Shown piece after piece: positions 9,913 through 16,929 of a DNA stretch of 64,000 bases. The position numbers were made by a program, and so were the translations under genes. The notes beneath the pieces were generated by a model, which was not told the origin of the DNA, searched no databases, and was given only the letters and a program-made list of their open reading frames with translations. Positions within the stretch are counted from its first letter, which is position 1. Each line of letters begins with the position of its first letter. Source of the stretch: Paenisporosarcina sp. FSL H8-0542 (GTDB lineage: Bacteria; Bacillota; Bacilli; Bacillales_A; Planococcaceae); the NCBI RefSeq assembly GCF_038632915.1, contig NZ_CP152050.1, forward strand, positions 1,705,001 through 1,769,000, written 5' to 3'.

Positions 9913-10356
9913 ATGGAAATCCGAAAGTATAATTCTTCAGACATAGTACAATTTACAGATATAATGACAGATTTAGGCTATCCTTCATCTCTAGAAGAAA
10001 TGAAGTTAAGAATGGAACGTATCGAATCAAATCCAAATTATTTTACATTCGTAGCAATTCTGAATAAAACTGTTGTTGGGATGATTGGGATAACATTTCA
10101 TAATACATATACAAATAACAATGTAAAAACTCAAATAACATCACTTGTTACCAAGAAAGAATTTCGTGGGCAAGGGATAGCAAAAAAACTAGTTAGTTAT
10201 GTAGAAGAATGGGCCAATAGCAAAGGATCAGATTTTATATATCTATTAAGTGGGATTAGTGAACAGCGTATTACAGCACATGAATTATATAAGTATCTTG
10301 GATATGAAATAACTGGATATAGATTTGTAAAACGTTTAAAGACAGACGTCTTATAG
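9913..10356 (+). CDS. GNAT-family N-acetyltransferase
   Basis: A 147-aa single-domain GNAT. The acetyl-CoA binding motif A is visible around residues 75-98 as SLVTKKEFRGQGIAKKLVSY (R/Q-x-x-G-x-G/A), and motif B as the C-terminal ELYKYLGYEITGYRFVKRL. Substrate cannot be inferred; relatives acetylate small amines, antibiotics or protein N-termini. The ATG at 9913 lies just after AGGAGAGAGGA, better placed than the adjacent TTG. GNATs are common cargo in accessory gene arrays, and this one is a lone gene between repeat sites. Confidence 0.88.
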   Translation: MEIRKYNSSDIVQFTDIMTDLGYPSSLEEMKLRMERIESNPNYFTFVAILNKTVVGMIGITFHNTYTNNNVKTQITSLVTKKEFRGQGIAKKLVSYVEEWANSKGSDFIYLLSGISEQRITAHELYKYLGYEITGYRFVKRLKTDVL

Positions 10357-10448
10357 AAGTCAAGTAGGTGTTGCTAAGCGTAAAGGGCAGCTTTTTCTAA
10401 GGGTCTTCCTTCCTTTTGTCGAAAATGTTGATTATTATTTCATAAAAA

Positions 10449-10470
10449 AAGAGTAGCAAATGCTACTCTC
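10449..10470 (-). terminator. Terminator-like hairpin, minus-strand polarity
   Basis: GAGTAGCA / TGCTACTC with a two-base loop, preceded on the plus strand by seven A residues, so a T-tract follows it on the minus strand. No intact minus-strand gene is nearby; it may terminate a lost gene or act weakly in both directions. Confidence 0.45.
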
Positions 10471-10508
10471 TTCCATCTCGTAATTTCCTGCGGTTTACTT
10501 CTTTTTAA

Positions 10509-10619
10509 AAAACGAGCAGAAATAGCATCATATATGGAAAGATAAAAGAGGTTGCTTTAATTGATGTATCTAATAAAAATAAAGTCTCATTAATTTATTC
10601 AAAAGAGTTATTAGAGTAG
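10509..10619 (+). pseudogene. C-terminal remnant of an unknown cassette gene
   Basis: An open frame with no start or ribosome site, reading SRNSIIYGKIKEVALIDVSN and ending SKELLE before a stop, immediately followed by a full repeat site. It looks like the surviving 3' end of a cassette gene whose 5' part is gone. Confidence 0.35.
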
Positions 10620-10627
10620 CGGTGCAT

Positions 10628-10718
10628 CTTATTCAACTAACGGGTGCTTTAGTTAAAGATCATTAGGCTGCCTTGGCAGCTTTTTTTCTTCTTCAACTAA
10701 CGAGGCAGTTTAATTCAA
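10628..10718 (+). repeat. Dispersed repeat site (A-stem, T1 terminator, B-stem)
   Basis: A-stem TTCAACTAA / TTAGTTAAA, terminator GGCTGCC-TTGGCAGC-TTTTTTT, B-stem left arm CTTCTTCAACTAAC with loop GAGGCAG and an imperfect right arm (TTTAATTCAAATAAT). Confidence 0.9.
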
Positions 10719-10822
10719 ATAATTATTAGAGAAAAAAGCTACTTAATATCTCATTTGAACTGTACCCCTAATAGTGGCCACATAAGGAATAATAAAATTT
10801 TTAAAAAGTGGAGGTTGGAAGA

Positions 10823-11155
10823 ATGAAAAAAAAATCAGTGATTATAAGCATCGTTTCACTAGTAATTATTCTGGCTGCTGCTGTTGGAGGTTATTATTAC
10901 TTAACACCACGGGCATCAGTAGAAGAACAAATGGAAAAAGATGTGCGGGAATACCTTTACACAGAACGGGGATATACTGAGGAAGAAATTCGCGAAGTTG
11001 ATATTAGATTTGACGCTCTGAAAGAAACGGGGATTCAACGCTATAAAGCTATTGTTTATTTTTCAGACGAGCCAGAAACTGATTATGGATTCATGTATAT
11101 TGATGGGGAAATAGCACCGGCCTATATTGGCAATGGCAAACACAATCCGGAATAA
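10823..11155 (+). CDS. DUF3139 family small membrane-anchored protein
   Basis: A 110-aa protein: lysine-rich start MKKKSVIISI, one N-terminal membrane segment or signal peptide (about 5-27), and an extracellular alpha/beta domain with the family-like pattern VEEQMEKDVREYLYTERGY…YKAIVYFSDEPE. DUF3139 proteins are small Bacillaceae proteins of unknown function, often found as immunity-like paralogues. ATG chosen at 10823, 8 nt after GGAGGT. A single cassette gene. Confidence 0.75.
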   Translation: MKKKSVIISIVSLVIILAAAVGGYYYLTPRASVEEQMEKDVREYLYTERGYTEEEIREVDIRFDALKETGIQRYKAIVYFSDEPETDYGFMYIDGEIAPAYIGNGKHNPE

Positions 11156-11240
11156 GTGGTTGTGACTAAAAAAAGACTGTATTACCGAATAAACGCAAAA
11201 AAAAATCGTATAATTGCAATAATTTTGGGGATTTGCATGA

Positions 11241-11269
11241 GTTGTTGAACTAATGGGTGGCTTTTTTAC
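11241..11269 (+). repeat. Dispersed repeat fragment (A-stem left arm)
   Basis: TTGAACTAATGGGTGGC followed directly by a T tract; the right arm is missing. Confidence 0.55.
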
Positions 11270-11355
11270 AATAAAATTTATCGGTAGTGAACCAACTGTT
11301 GAATGCTTACACTGGGAATATATAGATATATATAGACCGTAAAATTAATCTGTCT

Positions 11356-11384
11356 AATTCAACTAACGGGTGCTTTAGTTGAAG
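11356..11384 (+). repeat. Dispersed repeat, perfect A-stem
   Basis: Arms TTCAACTAA and TTAGTTGAA pair perfectly around CGGGTGCT. No B-stem follows; the next 450 nt hold a hairpin and minus-strand remnants. Confidence 0.8.
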
Positions 11385-11441
11385 ATTCGATTTCCGAAAT
11401 AATAAAATATTTTTATAAAAGTGAATAGCAATAAACAGGTA

Positions 11442-11491
11442 AAACCTTGTATTTTGATCAAACTTTGTTCAAAATATGAGGTTTATTTTTC
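11442..11491 (+). terminator. Long hairpin, probable terminator
   Basis: AAACCTTGTATTTTGA and TCAAAATATGAGGTTT pair with two mismatches, followed by TATTTTT. It separates the plus-strand cassettes from the minus-strand genes downstream. Confidence 0.55.
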
Positions 11492-11531
11492 ACCTAAAAA
11501 TTGAGGAATCTCGCTAAATTTTAATCAATCT

Positions 11532-11699
11532 TTATTCAAAGGTTACATTGACGCCATCTAATTTAATTGTTGGTGGTTTGTTTAAGCCAATTATTTCAAT
11601 TGATATTGTTTTGAATTCATTCGCTCCATCCTTCATCCCTCCACAATCATATTTACTATTTAACCGATAGCTCGAAGATAATAGATCACTCTCCATTTC
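11532..11699 (-). pseudogene. C-terminal fragment of a secreted/lipoprotein-like gene
   Basis: A minus-strand frame of about 54 codons (…YRLNSKYDCGGMKDGANEFK… PPTIKLDGVNV) with no ribosome site and no signal peptide. The ending resembles the beta-sandwich C-terminus of small Bacillaceae lipoproteins such as the one at 28.8 kb, so I read it as a truncated relic. Confidence 0.35.
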
Positions 11700-11799
11700 T
11701 CGAATTTAACTTAGAGTATTGCAAGAATGACCACCGACCTTAATGAGCTAGAAAAAGCACCCACAATTTGTGTGCGCCTAAATGCTTCAATTTCTTTTT

Positions 11800-11832
11800 C
11801 AAGAAAATAAAAAGCACCTCCGAAGAGATGCT
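11800..11832 (-). terminator. Intrinsic terminator with TTCG loop (minus strand)
   Basis: On the minus strand GCATCTC-TTCG-GAGGTGC is followed by TTTTTATTTT. It sits 21 nt past the stop of the small secreted peptide gene. Confidence 0.8.
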
Positions 11833-11852
11833 TTAGTTCACATAATAAGTAT

Positions 11853-12005
11853 TCACGGATAGTAGCAATGTCCATTATTAGTACAGATAGGCTTAGGACC
11901 ATTACCTTCGTGATCGTCCATGGCACTTGCTCCCGTAGCAAAAGATAAACTCAATAGTAATAGAAATCCTGTAGCTACTGACAATAATCTCTTTTTCTTT
12001 TTCAT
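11853..12005 (-). CDS. Small secreted peptide precursor, 50 aa
   Basis: A minus-strand 50-codon gene with a GGAGGGTGG site 8 nt before the ATG and its own terminator. It encodes a classical Sec signal peptide (MKKKKRLLSVATGFLLLLSL…) with a likely cleavage after ATGASA, leaving about 22 residues: MDDHEGNGPKPICTNNGHCY then YP. Two cysteines six residues apart could form a loop. The size and layout suit a secreted signalling or bacteriocin-like peptide, but no receptor, immunity or processing gene adjoins it and I recognise no family. It is one of few minus-strand genes inside the array. Confidence 0.65.
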   Translation of the reverse strand: MKKKKRLLSVATGFLLLLSLSFATGASAMDDHEGNGPKPICTNNGHCYYP

Positions 12006-12231
12006 AATTTCCACCCTCCATTTTTTACCATTATTGTGTTACATTTGTTATATTCTACAAAATTTTCTAAATTCCTTTTTATTTATTAGAATTTTTAAAC
12101 TTTTCTAAAGTAAACTTAGACAGTAGTCAATCCTTAATTAATCGTGAATGAACGTATTCATATTGGATATACTTTTAAAGATGTTCTAATCAAAAATCGA
12201 ACTGATGATTATAATTGTAGTTTTGAAATAA

Positions 12232-12309
12232 AGTTGCGTTGATCCGAGCAGGATTAACGCTTTTTTTGTTGAACTTATTGAACTAACGGAGCAGTTTATT
12301 TGAAGAAGA
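12232..12309 (+). repeat. Dispersed repeat site (T2 terminator + B-stem)
   Basis: T2 terminator GCGTTGATCC-GAGCA-GGATTAACGC with seven T residues, then B-stem left arm CTTATTGAACTAAC, loop GGAGCAG and degraded right arm TTTATTTGAAGAAG. The T2 part is repeated almost exactly at 59943. Confidence 0.85.
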
Positions 12310-12348
12310 AAGTAAATGTTCTCTAGTAGAGGGGGGAAAGTAGTGGGA

Positions 12349-13053
12349 ATGATAATAACTATTTATTCAAATAAACATATTGGTATTGAAAAATATGCAA
12401 ATTCATTTTTTGATTTAATATTCGATAAAGGACTTAAAATAGAGAAAATAGGGCTCTTTGAACCCATTAACAAAACATTTGATATAGAAGATGCAATTAA
12501 GATGTGGACTAAACAAGAACCAGGTATATACGATTTTGAAACCAACAAAATGATTGGAAAGGCAGGAGGTATGCTCGGAAAGGGAAAAGGATTTTGGTTC
12601 AGTACTAATTGGTGGTTGCATCCAAATGAATTAAGTTTGAATCATTTCACATTATTCATAAACAAAAAACTATTTAATAAAATAAAGAAAGATATTTTAA
12701 CTTTATTTGGAGAGTTAGTATATAGTTTCGAAGCAATATATGGTTATGTAACAGAAGAAGTGGCTGAAGACAGGCAACACACAACAGGCAAATTGACTGA
12801 AAGAATACCAGGAGTGTTTTGGCTTAACTTCTTTTCTTCAGTTTTTGTAGACTACTTAAATAAAGATAATAATTTATTTGAATTTCCTTGGGTAAATATA
12901 AAAGATTTTAAAAAAGGCGGGATTATTACTCAATTGACTGAAAGTCCTTTCGATGAAACAATACTTGATTTCGAAAAAAAAGCACAAGAAGCATTAGGTT
13001 TAAGCAAATTTAATGGAAATGTAAATGATTATCCCAACCTACTGATTCTTTGA
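12349..13053 (+). CDS. Hypothetical cassette protein, immunity-like
   Basis: A 234-aa soluble protein. The ATG at 12349 (or GTG at 12343) follows GAGGGGGGAAA; a longer frame from 12316 would start inside the spacer before that site. No signal peptide. It contains ENKMIGKAGGM-type and STNWWLHPNELSLNHFTLF stretches and a C-terminal helical end. The size and composition resemble Imm52-like polymorphic-toxin immunity proteins, but that is a weak, pattern-level suggestion. It sits alone between a B-stem and an A-stem, next to a MafI-like immunity gene. Confidence 0.7.
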   Translation: MIITIYSNKHIGIEKYANSFFDLIFDKGLKIEKIGLFEPINKTFDIEDAIKMWTKQEPGIYDFETNKMIGKAGGMLGKGKGFWFSTNWWLHPNELSLNHFTLFINKKLFNKIKKDILTLFGELVYSFEAIYGYVTEEVAEDRQHTTGKLTERIPGVFWLNFFSSVFVDYLNKDNNLFEFPWVNIKDFKKGGIITQLTESPFDETILDFEKKAQEALGLSKFNGNVNDYPNLLIL

Positions 13054-13067
13054 TGCTTTGAAAGTTT

Positions 13068-13120
13068 CTTATTTAACTAACGAGTGCTTTAGTTCAATAT
13101 CATCGGGCTGTTAAAGTAGC
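13068..13120 (+). repeat. Dispersed repeat site (A-stem, partial terminator)
   Basis: ATTTAACTAACGAGTGCTTT followed by AGTTCAATATCATCGGGCTG; the terminator's second arm is degraded (TTAAAGTAGC) and there is no B-stem. Confidence 0.7.
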
Positions 13121-13159
13121 AATTATGGCTTATCCTATTAAAAATCAAGGTGTGGAAAA

Positions 13160-13402
13160 ATGGATTTGAATATTTTATTAAGAGATATCTTTAAGAAAAT
13201 ACAGAAATTTTCTGGAGAACACGAAAAATATATATTAGAATATTTAGAACATAGAGAATGGGAACTGGCTTTGATAAGTATCTGTAGTGCAATTGAACAA
13301 GGTAATATTACCATAGACAAGAAAGATTTTTGTAAAATTGAAGAGGCTGGTCTCTATATGGATCTGGATAAACTTTTCTGGGAATCAATACAAACACAAT
13401 GA
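13160..13402 (+). CDS. MafI-like immunity protein
   Basis: An 80-aa all-helical acidic protein. The central motif YLEHREWELALISICSAIEQ and then IDKKDFCKIEEAG matches the compact helical fold of MafI-family immunity proteins (about 80-100 aa), which neutralise MafB-type polymorphic toxins in other bacteria. An AAGGTGTGG site lies just upstream of the ATG. No cognate toxin is present, so this would be an orphan immunity gene protecting against toxins of neighbours. Identification is from motif memory only. Confidence 0.6.
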   Translation: MDLNILLRDIFKKIQKFSGEHEKYILEYLEHREWELALISICSAIEQGNITIDKKDFCKIEEAGLYMDLDKLFWESIQTQ

Positions 13403-13447
13403 ATTGGCATATAGGGCTACATTGGTAGCTTATTGTTTTATTTTCTA

Positions 13448-13516
13448 CGCGTTAATCCAAGAAGGATTAACGCTTTTTTTGTTGAACTTATTTAACTAAC
13501 GGGGCAGTTTAGTTAG
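13448..13516 (+). repeat. Dispersed repeat site (T2 terminator + B-stem)
   Basis: T2 terminator GCGTTAATCC-AAGAA-GGATTAACGC plus T7, then ATTTAACTAAC / loop GGGGCAG / TTTAGTTAGAG. The T2 stem here is fully paired where the 12236 copy has a G-T wobble. Confidence 0.85.
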
Positions 13517-13580
13517 AGATGTCCGATTAGGTGAGTGTTTTAGAAAGTTGAAGGAAATAAATTAAAGTCGGTGACATTCA

Positions 13581-14003
13581 TTGGAAAAGGATACTCAAAT
13601 AGAAATTTTTAATATGTTCCACGACGGTACATTAATTGGAATATTAAATAAGTCGGGGAATATTGAATTGAAAATTGAAATACCATATTTAGCTGAAATG
13701 ATAAATGAAAAGTTTAATTACTTTTATTGTGAATTGGTTAATTGCAAAGGGATTATGTTAGAGACCTGGAGCGATGAAAAAGAAGATACAAGTGATATAA
13801 ATACAATAATTGAATATGAATTAGAGATATTGGATGCTCAAGCTTCGAAAGAAGGGATACTTGTAGGTTGTCGAAGCGAAAAAATCATAGGTGGTAATCT
13901 CCATATTAATTCGCAAAATATCAAAATCTATGATGAGAGTAAAAAAGAAATTTCTCTAGATGATTTAACTCGCACTTTTCACTGGTATTGGAACAAATTA
14001 TAA
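13581..14003 (+). CDS. Hypothetical cassette protein
   Basis: A 140-aa soluble acidic protein from a TTG start (GGTGA upstream). It opens with FNMFHDGTLIGILNKSGNIE and continues with beta-strand-rich sequence to TRTFHWYWNKL. The 'hDGxl…G.i.l.i…yLae.i' pattern is one I associate with small uncharacterised Bacillaceae proteins, perhaps immunity-like, but I cannot name a family. Lone gene; its stop is 5 nt from the next B-stem. Confidence 0.7.
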   Translation: MEKDTQIEIFNMFHDGTLIGILNKSGNIELKIEIPYLAEMINEKFNYFYCELVNCKGIMLETWSDEKEDTSDINTIIEYELEILDAQASKEGILVGCRSEKIIGGNLHINSQNIKIYDESKKEISLDDLTRTFHWYWNKL

Positions 14004-14007
14004 ATTT

Positions 14008-14042
14008 CTTATTGAACTAACGAAGCAGGTTAGTTCAATAAG
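14008..14042 (+). repeat. Dispersed repeat, perfect B-stem
   Basis: Arms CTTATTGAACTAAC and GTTAGTTCAATAAG form a perfect 14-bp stem around GAAGCAG. It has no A-stem or terminator and begins 5 nt after the preceding stop codon. Confidence 0.95.
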
Positions 14043-14099
14043 GAATAATAATTTCCCCCAAAGATTAATGCAAAACATAAGAAAATGGTGATGAAACCG

Positions 14100-14540
14100 A
14101 TGGGAAATTATAAAGATAATGATGACCTAGAATTATACAATTCAGTGATCGAAGAACTATGTATTAACCATCGTGAAAAAAGTATTACCTTTCAAATATT
14201 AAAGACCATATCACGCTTAGATAGACATGGCGGTTTTACCTATCGTGTAAAAAAAGGGACTTTGAAATTTGAGGACGTTTTTCATGCGAACATTCCGTAT
14301 AGTTTTGAGTGGGATGAGTGGAGTGAATTTTATCGTTCGGCAGTATTGGAAAGTTCAAATGCAATTGATAATGTAAGAGAAATCGCTAAGGGAAATAAAC
14401 ATTTGAAGCATATTTATTTAGGGATTGATTATGGTGTTGAATATAAAGAAATAGACATAGTTTGCTCAAACCATTATCTATTATTAGAAGATCAAGAATA
14501 TATCCTACATGATGAATTTGACTGGTTATATGAGGAATAA
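14100..14540 (+). CDS. Hypothetical cassette protein
   Basis: A 146-aa soluble acidic protein starting MGNYKDNDDLELYN. ATG at 14100 has GGTGAT 6 nt upstream; an in-frame ATG at 14085 is possible. A positively charged patch (RLDRHGGFTYRVKKGTLKFE) is followed by acidic, beta-strand-rich sequence ending EYILHDEFDWLYEE. No signal, no membrane segment and no family recognised. A T2-type terminator follows 10 nt after the stop. Confidence 0.7.
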   Translation: MGNYKDNDDLELYNSVIEELCINHREKSITFQILKTISRLDRHGGFTYRVKKGTLKFEDVFHANIPYSFEWDEWSEFYRSAVLESSNAIDNVREIAKGNKHLKHIYLGIDYGVEYKEIDIVCSNHYLLLEDQEYILHDEFDWLYEE

Positions 14541-14550
14541 ACAAAATGGT

Positions 14551-14624
14551 ACGTTGATCCAAGAAGGATTAACGTTCTTTTTTATTGAATTAATTGAATT
14601 AACTGGGCAGGTTAATTCAATAAG
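14551..14624 (+). repeat. Dispersed repeat site (T2 terminator + covarying B-stem)
   Basis: T2 terminator ACGTTGATCC-AAGAA-GGATTAACGT with a T-rich tail, then ATTGAATTAAC / TGGGCAG / GTTAATTCAAT. The usual C-G pair of the B-stem is changed to T-A on both arms, a compensatory double change. Confidence 0.9.
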
Positions 14625-14651
14625 CATAAAACAATAAGAGGGGCTGAATAA

Positions 14652-15081
14652 TTGGGGGATCATGAGAAATATATTAGTGAAAGGTTCATAGAAATTATTC
14701 GTCAACTTGCGGCAGGCGCTTTAGAGCAGGTTAAGTCCGAAATGCCAGGTTGTATAACCTGTGATTTAATTGATGATTTTGAATTGGTATGAAGATTTCA
14801 TTAAAATTAACACTTCAACATTATCTGAGAAACAAATGTACTTACTTAATGAGATTAATCGCGTTTCAGATGAGTTGTTTAAGGATGATGCCTTCAAGTG
14901 TTTGTACATTTATTCTGAAGAGGAAATAAAACAAAGCAACTATAAAGAAATCTTAGAGTCTGTTAATTGGAGAACAATAAGATCATTGGCTAATGACTTG
15001 CTAATTACATTGGGGGAAGAAAATAAAAACTTGCATCAATTTATCCAGATTAGTGACAGTGTTTGGAGAAAAACAGAATAG
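14652..15081 (+). pseudogene. Helical cassette gene, probably frameshifted
   Basis: Two overlapping frames together look like one ~140-aa helical protein. The first (TTG at 14652, AGAGGGG upstream) reads EKYISERFIEIIRQLAAGAL and ends at a TGA at 14790. The second, open from an ATG at 14773, continues YEDFIKINTSTLSEKQMYLL to TISDSVWRKTE-like sequence at 15081. Related Bacillus proteins run continuously through both parts, so a single-base indel near 14770-14790 is likely. Alternatives are translational coupling of two short genes or programmed frameshifting. A 5'-truncated copy lies at 19209-19443. Confidence 0.6.
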
Positions 15082-15091
15082 ACAATGATTT

Positions 15092-15125
15092 TCTTATTCA
15101 ACTAATGCAGCAGTTTAATCTAAGA
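15092..15125 (+). repeat. Dispersed repeat, divergent B-stem
   Basis: CTTATTCAACTAA then TGCAGCAG and the imperfect arm TTTAATCTAAGAAG. The upstream 25 nt, including part of the left arm, match the flank of the truncated paralogue at 19443. Confidence 0.75.
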
Positions 15126-15172
15126 AGAAATAGATATTGTTATCATTTTTTTAAGAAGAATGTTGGTGAGGG

Positions 15173-15517
15173 GTGGCTTTACAAGTGACTATTTTTTCGA
15201 TAAACAATTACTTGAAATTAAAAAACCTTAATTTACACGATAGTGAACTCCACAATATACGGGTTGATTATTTGAATAAAGAAATACAAGTACAGTTTGT
15301 TACAGCCGTAACTCCAGAAGTTAATTCGAATCAAATTTTCTGGGTTTTTAAAGAGGTATACGACTTTAACATTACAATGAAAGAACCTTGGGGAAGTGGA
15401 TTTTACGTTAACTCAATCGAATTTGATGAGTTTTCGGATAGGCATATTAAGACCATAGTTTTATTGAACTCAGGAGACGAGATAAATTGTATATCTGAAA
15501 TAATAAAATTAGAGTAA
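15173..15517 (+). CDS. Hypothetical cassette protein, immunity-like
   Basis: A 114-aa soluble protein from a GTG start behind GTGAGGG. Early motif NLHDSELHNIRVDYLNKEIQ is reminiscent of the short 'hDs.l..i.id…i.i.f' pattern seen in several small immunity-like protein groups. The remainder is beta-strand-rich and ends with a short C-terminal helix. No family assigned. The A-stem begins immediately after the stop codon. Confidence 0.7.
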   Translation: MALQVTIFSINNYLKLKNLNLHDSELHNIRVDYLNKEIQVQFVTAVTPEVNSNQIFWVFKEVYDFNITMKEPWGSGFYVNSIEFDEFSDRHIKTIVLLNSGDEINCISEIIKLE

Positions 15518-15518
15518 G

Positions 15519-15612
15519 TTAATTTAACTAATGGGTGCTTTAGTTAAAGATCATCGGGCTGATTAGCGGCCCTTTCTCTTATTGAACTAACGGGGCAGGT
15601 TAGTTCAATAAG
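15519..15612 (+). repeat. Complete dispersed repeat site (A-stem, T1, B-stem)
   Basis: A-stem TTTAACTAA / TTAGTTAAA around TGGGTGCT (perfect, with T-A replacing C-G), T1 hairpin GGGCTGATTAGCGGCCC-TTTCT, B-stem CTTATTGAACTAAC / GGGGCAG / GTTAGTTCAATAAG (perfect). The B-stem from its AACTAAC onward is duplicated at 63792. Confidence 0.95.
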
Positions 15613-15688
15613 AATTATTTACAAACTAGAAGAGTTAGGACAAATTTTATGTACCACAGTTTCAACAACGCCAAAGGGATGTGTATTA

Positions 15689-16327
15689 ATGAAAGAGTAT
15701 TATCTCTCTAAAAAGAAGAAAATTAGGGGATGGAAGCGTCACAAGAGGAAAATAGAAAAATGGAGACAAAATGTAATCGACTTAGAAATTGATTACATAC
15801 GAGAAAACCAAAAAGATTACGCAAAGTTGTGGATTCATCCCTTTTATTCGTTAGTCCGTACAAACCCACCAAATTGGTATAACCGTTTATTATTAAGCAA
15901 AATGATAGATGTATATCTAAACTGGTATGAAAAAATGGCGAAAGAAAATAAAGACTTTTATCTAAAGATTTGGTTATATGAACCTGAATTTATCAATTCC
16001 CAAATTGTTGTCTCGTACAAAGACTGTATAAATTTTTACAATGATACCTTTGATAAAAACACTATTAAAAAGGTATTTCCACTTCATAAATATGAGTCAT
16101 TAAAGGATAAATTAGCAATGTTTGATTGGGAAGCCCACATTGATGCCGAAAAGTATTGGGAAGAGGAAATTAAAGAAGATATAGAGACAGGGTACAGAAC
16201 AAAAGAAGAGGTAAATGAGATACTAAATAAATCTTATAAAACCGAAAAAATTAAACTTAGCTATGGAAGTGACACCATTTATAAAGTAAATGTTGGAGAT
16301 GTTTGGGTGGGAACTTTGAAAAGATGA
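15689..16327 (+). CDS. Hypothetical cassette protein (duplicated at window end)
   Basis: A 212-aa soluble protein. A very basic N-terminus (MKEYYLSKKKKIRGWKRHKR) is followed by a helical middle (NPPNWYNRLLLSKMIDVYLN) and an acidic C-terminal third. The basic start could bind nucleic acid, but no known domain is recognised. The ATG follows GGGATG-rich sequence with a weak ribosome site. Its 5' part and upstream region recur almost unchanged at 63792-64000, and the copy begins within the repeat core. Confidence 0.75.
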   Translation: MKEYYLSKKKKIRGWKRHKRKIEKWRQNVIDLEIDYIRENQKDYAKLWIHPFYSLVRTNPPNWYNRLLLSKMIDVYLNWYEKMAKENKDFYLKIWLYEPEFINSQIVVSYKDCINFYNDTFDKNTIKKVFPLHKYESLKDKLAMFDWEAHIDAEKYWEEEIKEDIETGYRTKEEVNEILNKSYKTEKIKLSYGSDTIYKVNVGDVWVGTLKR

Positions 16328-16392
16328 TGGAGTACCCCTATGAAGAATGCTCTCAGTTCTTCATTAAAATATATACCTATACCATTTAAGCC

Positions 16393-16487
16393 ATATTGAA
16401 CTAACGGGTGCTTTAGTTGAAGATCCTCGGGCTGATTAGGTGGCTCTTTTTTCTTGTTCAACTAAAGGGGCAGTTTAGTACAATAAG
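16393..16487 (+). repeat. Complete dispersed repeat site (A-stem, T1, B-stem)
   Basis: A-stem TTGAACTAA / TTAGTTGAA with loop CGGGTGCT, T1 hairpin GGGCTGATTAGGTGGCTC plus T7, B-stem CTTGTTCAACTAA / AGGGGCAG / TTTAGTACAATAAG (imperfect). Confidence 0.9.
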
Positions 16488-16494
16488 TACTGAC

Positions 16495-16602
16495 TTGAAA
16501 TATTGTTTTGCATCTATTGAAGAAAGGGATTTACTACATTTCTTAATTGTGCAAAGAGATGAAATGCTAAGGTTTGATTTTGAACGTAATATAATTGAGT
16601 AA
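16495..16602 (+). pseudogene. Short open frame, probable gene remnant
   Basis: A 35-codon frame (LKYCFASIEERDLLHFLIVQ…) directly after a B-stem but without a ribosome site. Compared with neighbouring cassettes it looks like the 3' end of a lost cassette gene. Confidence 0.3.
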
Positions 16603-16634
16603 GCAGGTAGAAATTTTAGAGACCGTAAATAGTA

Positions 16635-16820
16635 ATGAGACTTTGTAGCAAAGTTGGTAAACCCACCAACATCTCAGTGTTGCCACAAACACTCCTCACA
16701 TGTGAAGTGTATAATATTGATGGTACGAAAAGAGATGTGACAGTACCACTCAAGGAAGTTGAAAGAAGGCAGACGAGTCACGTTGAATGCTGCGTGAGGA
16801 TTGAAAGGCTGAAAGAGTGA
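16635..16820 (+). CDS. Doubtful short ORF
   Basis: A 61-codon frame (MRLCSKVGKPTNISVLPQTL…) with only a weak upstream ribosome site and base composition less AT-rich than its neighbours. It may be a real small protein or part of the recombined junction ahead of the regulator module. No family recognised. Confidence 0.25.
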   Translation: MRLCSKVGKPTNISVLPQTLLTCEVYNIDGTKRDVTVPLKEVERRQTSHVECCVRIERLKE

Positions 16821-16929
16821 TGAATAAAGGGATGCAGGCGATTCGCAAAGCTAATAATTTAGATCCTTGAGAAGATAAAAAAGATATTTATAAAATATTG
16901 AGGTTTAATAAAAGGTGAGGGTTCAAGTT

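Noticed and set aside
11920-12108. Plus-strand 62-codon frame opposite the small secreted peptide
   Set aside because: The minus strand has signal peptide, ribosome site and terminator; the plus frame is its complement with no ribosome site.
16600-16860. A tRNA-like or structured RNA in the unusual-composition stretch before the WYL regulator
   Set aside because: Some inverted repeats, but no cloverleaf could be made and no conserved tRNA arms were seen.
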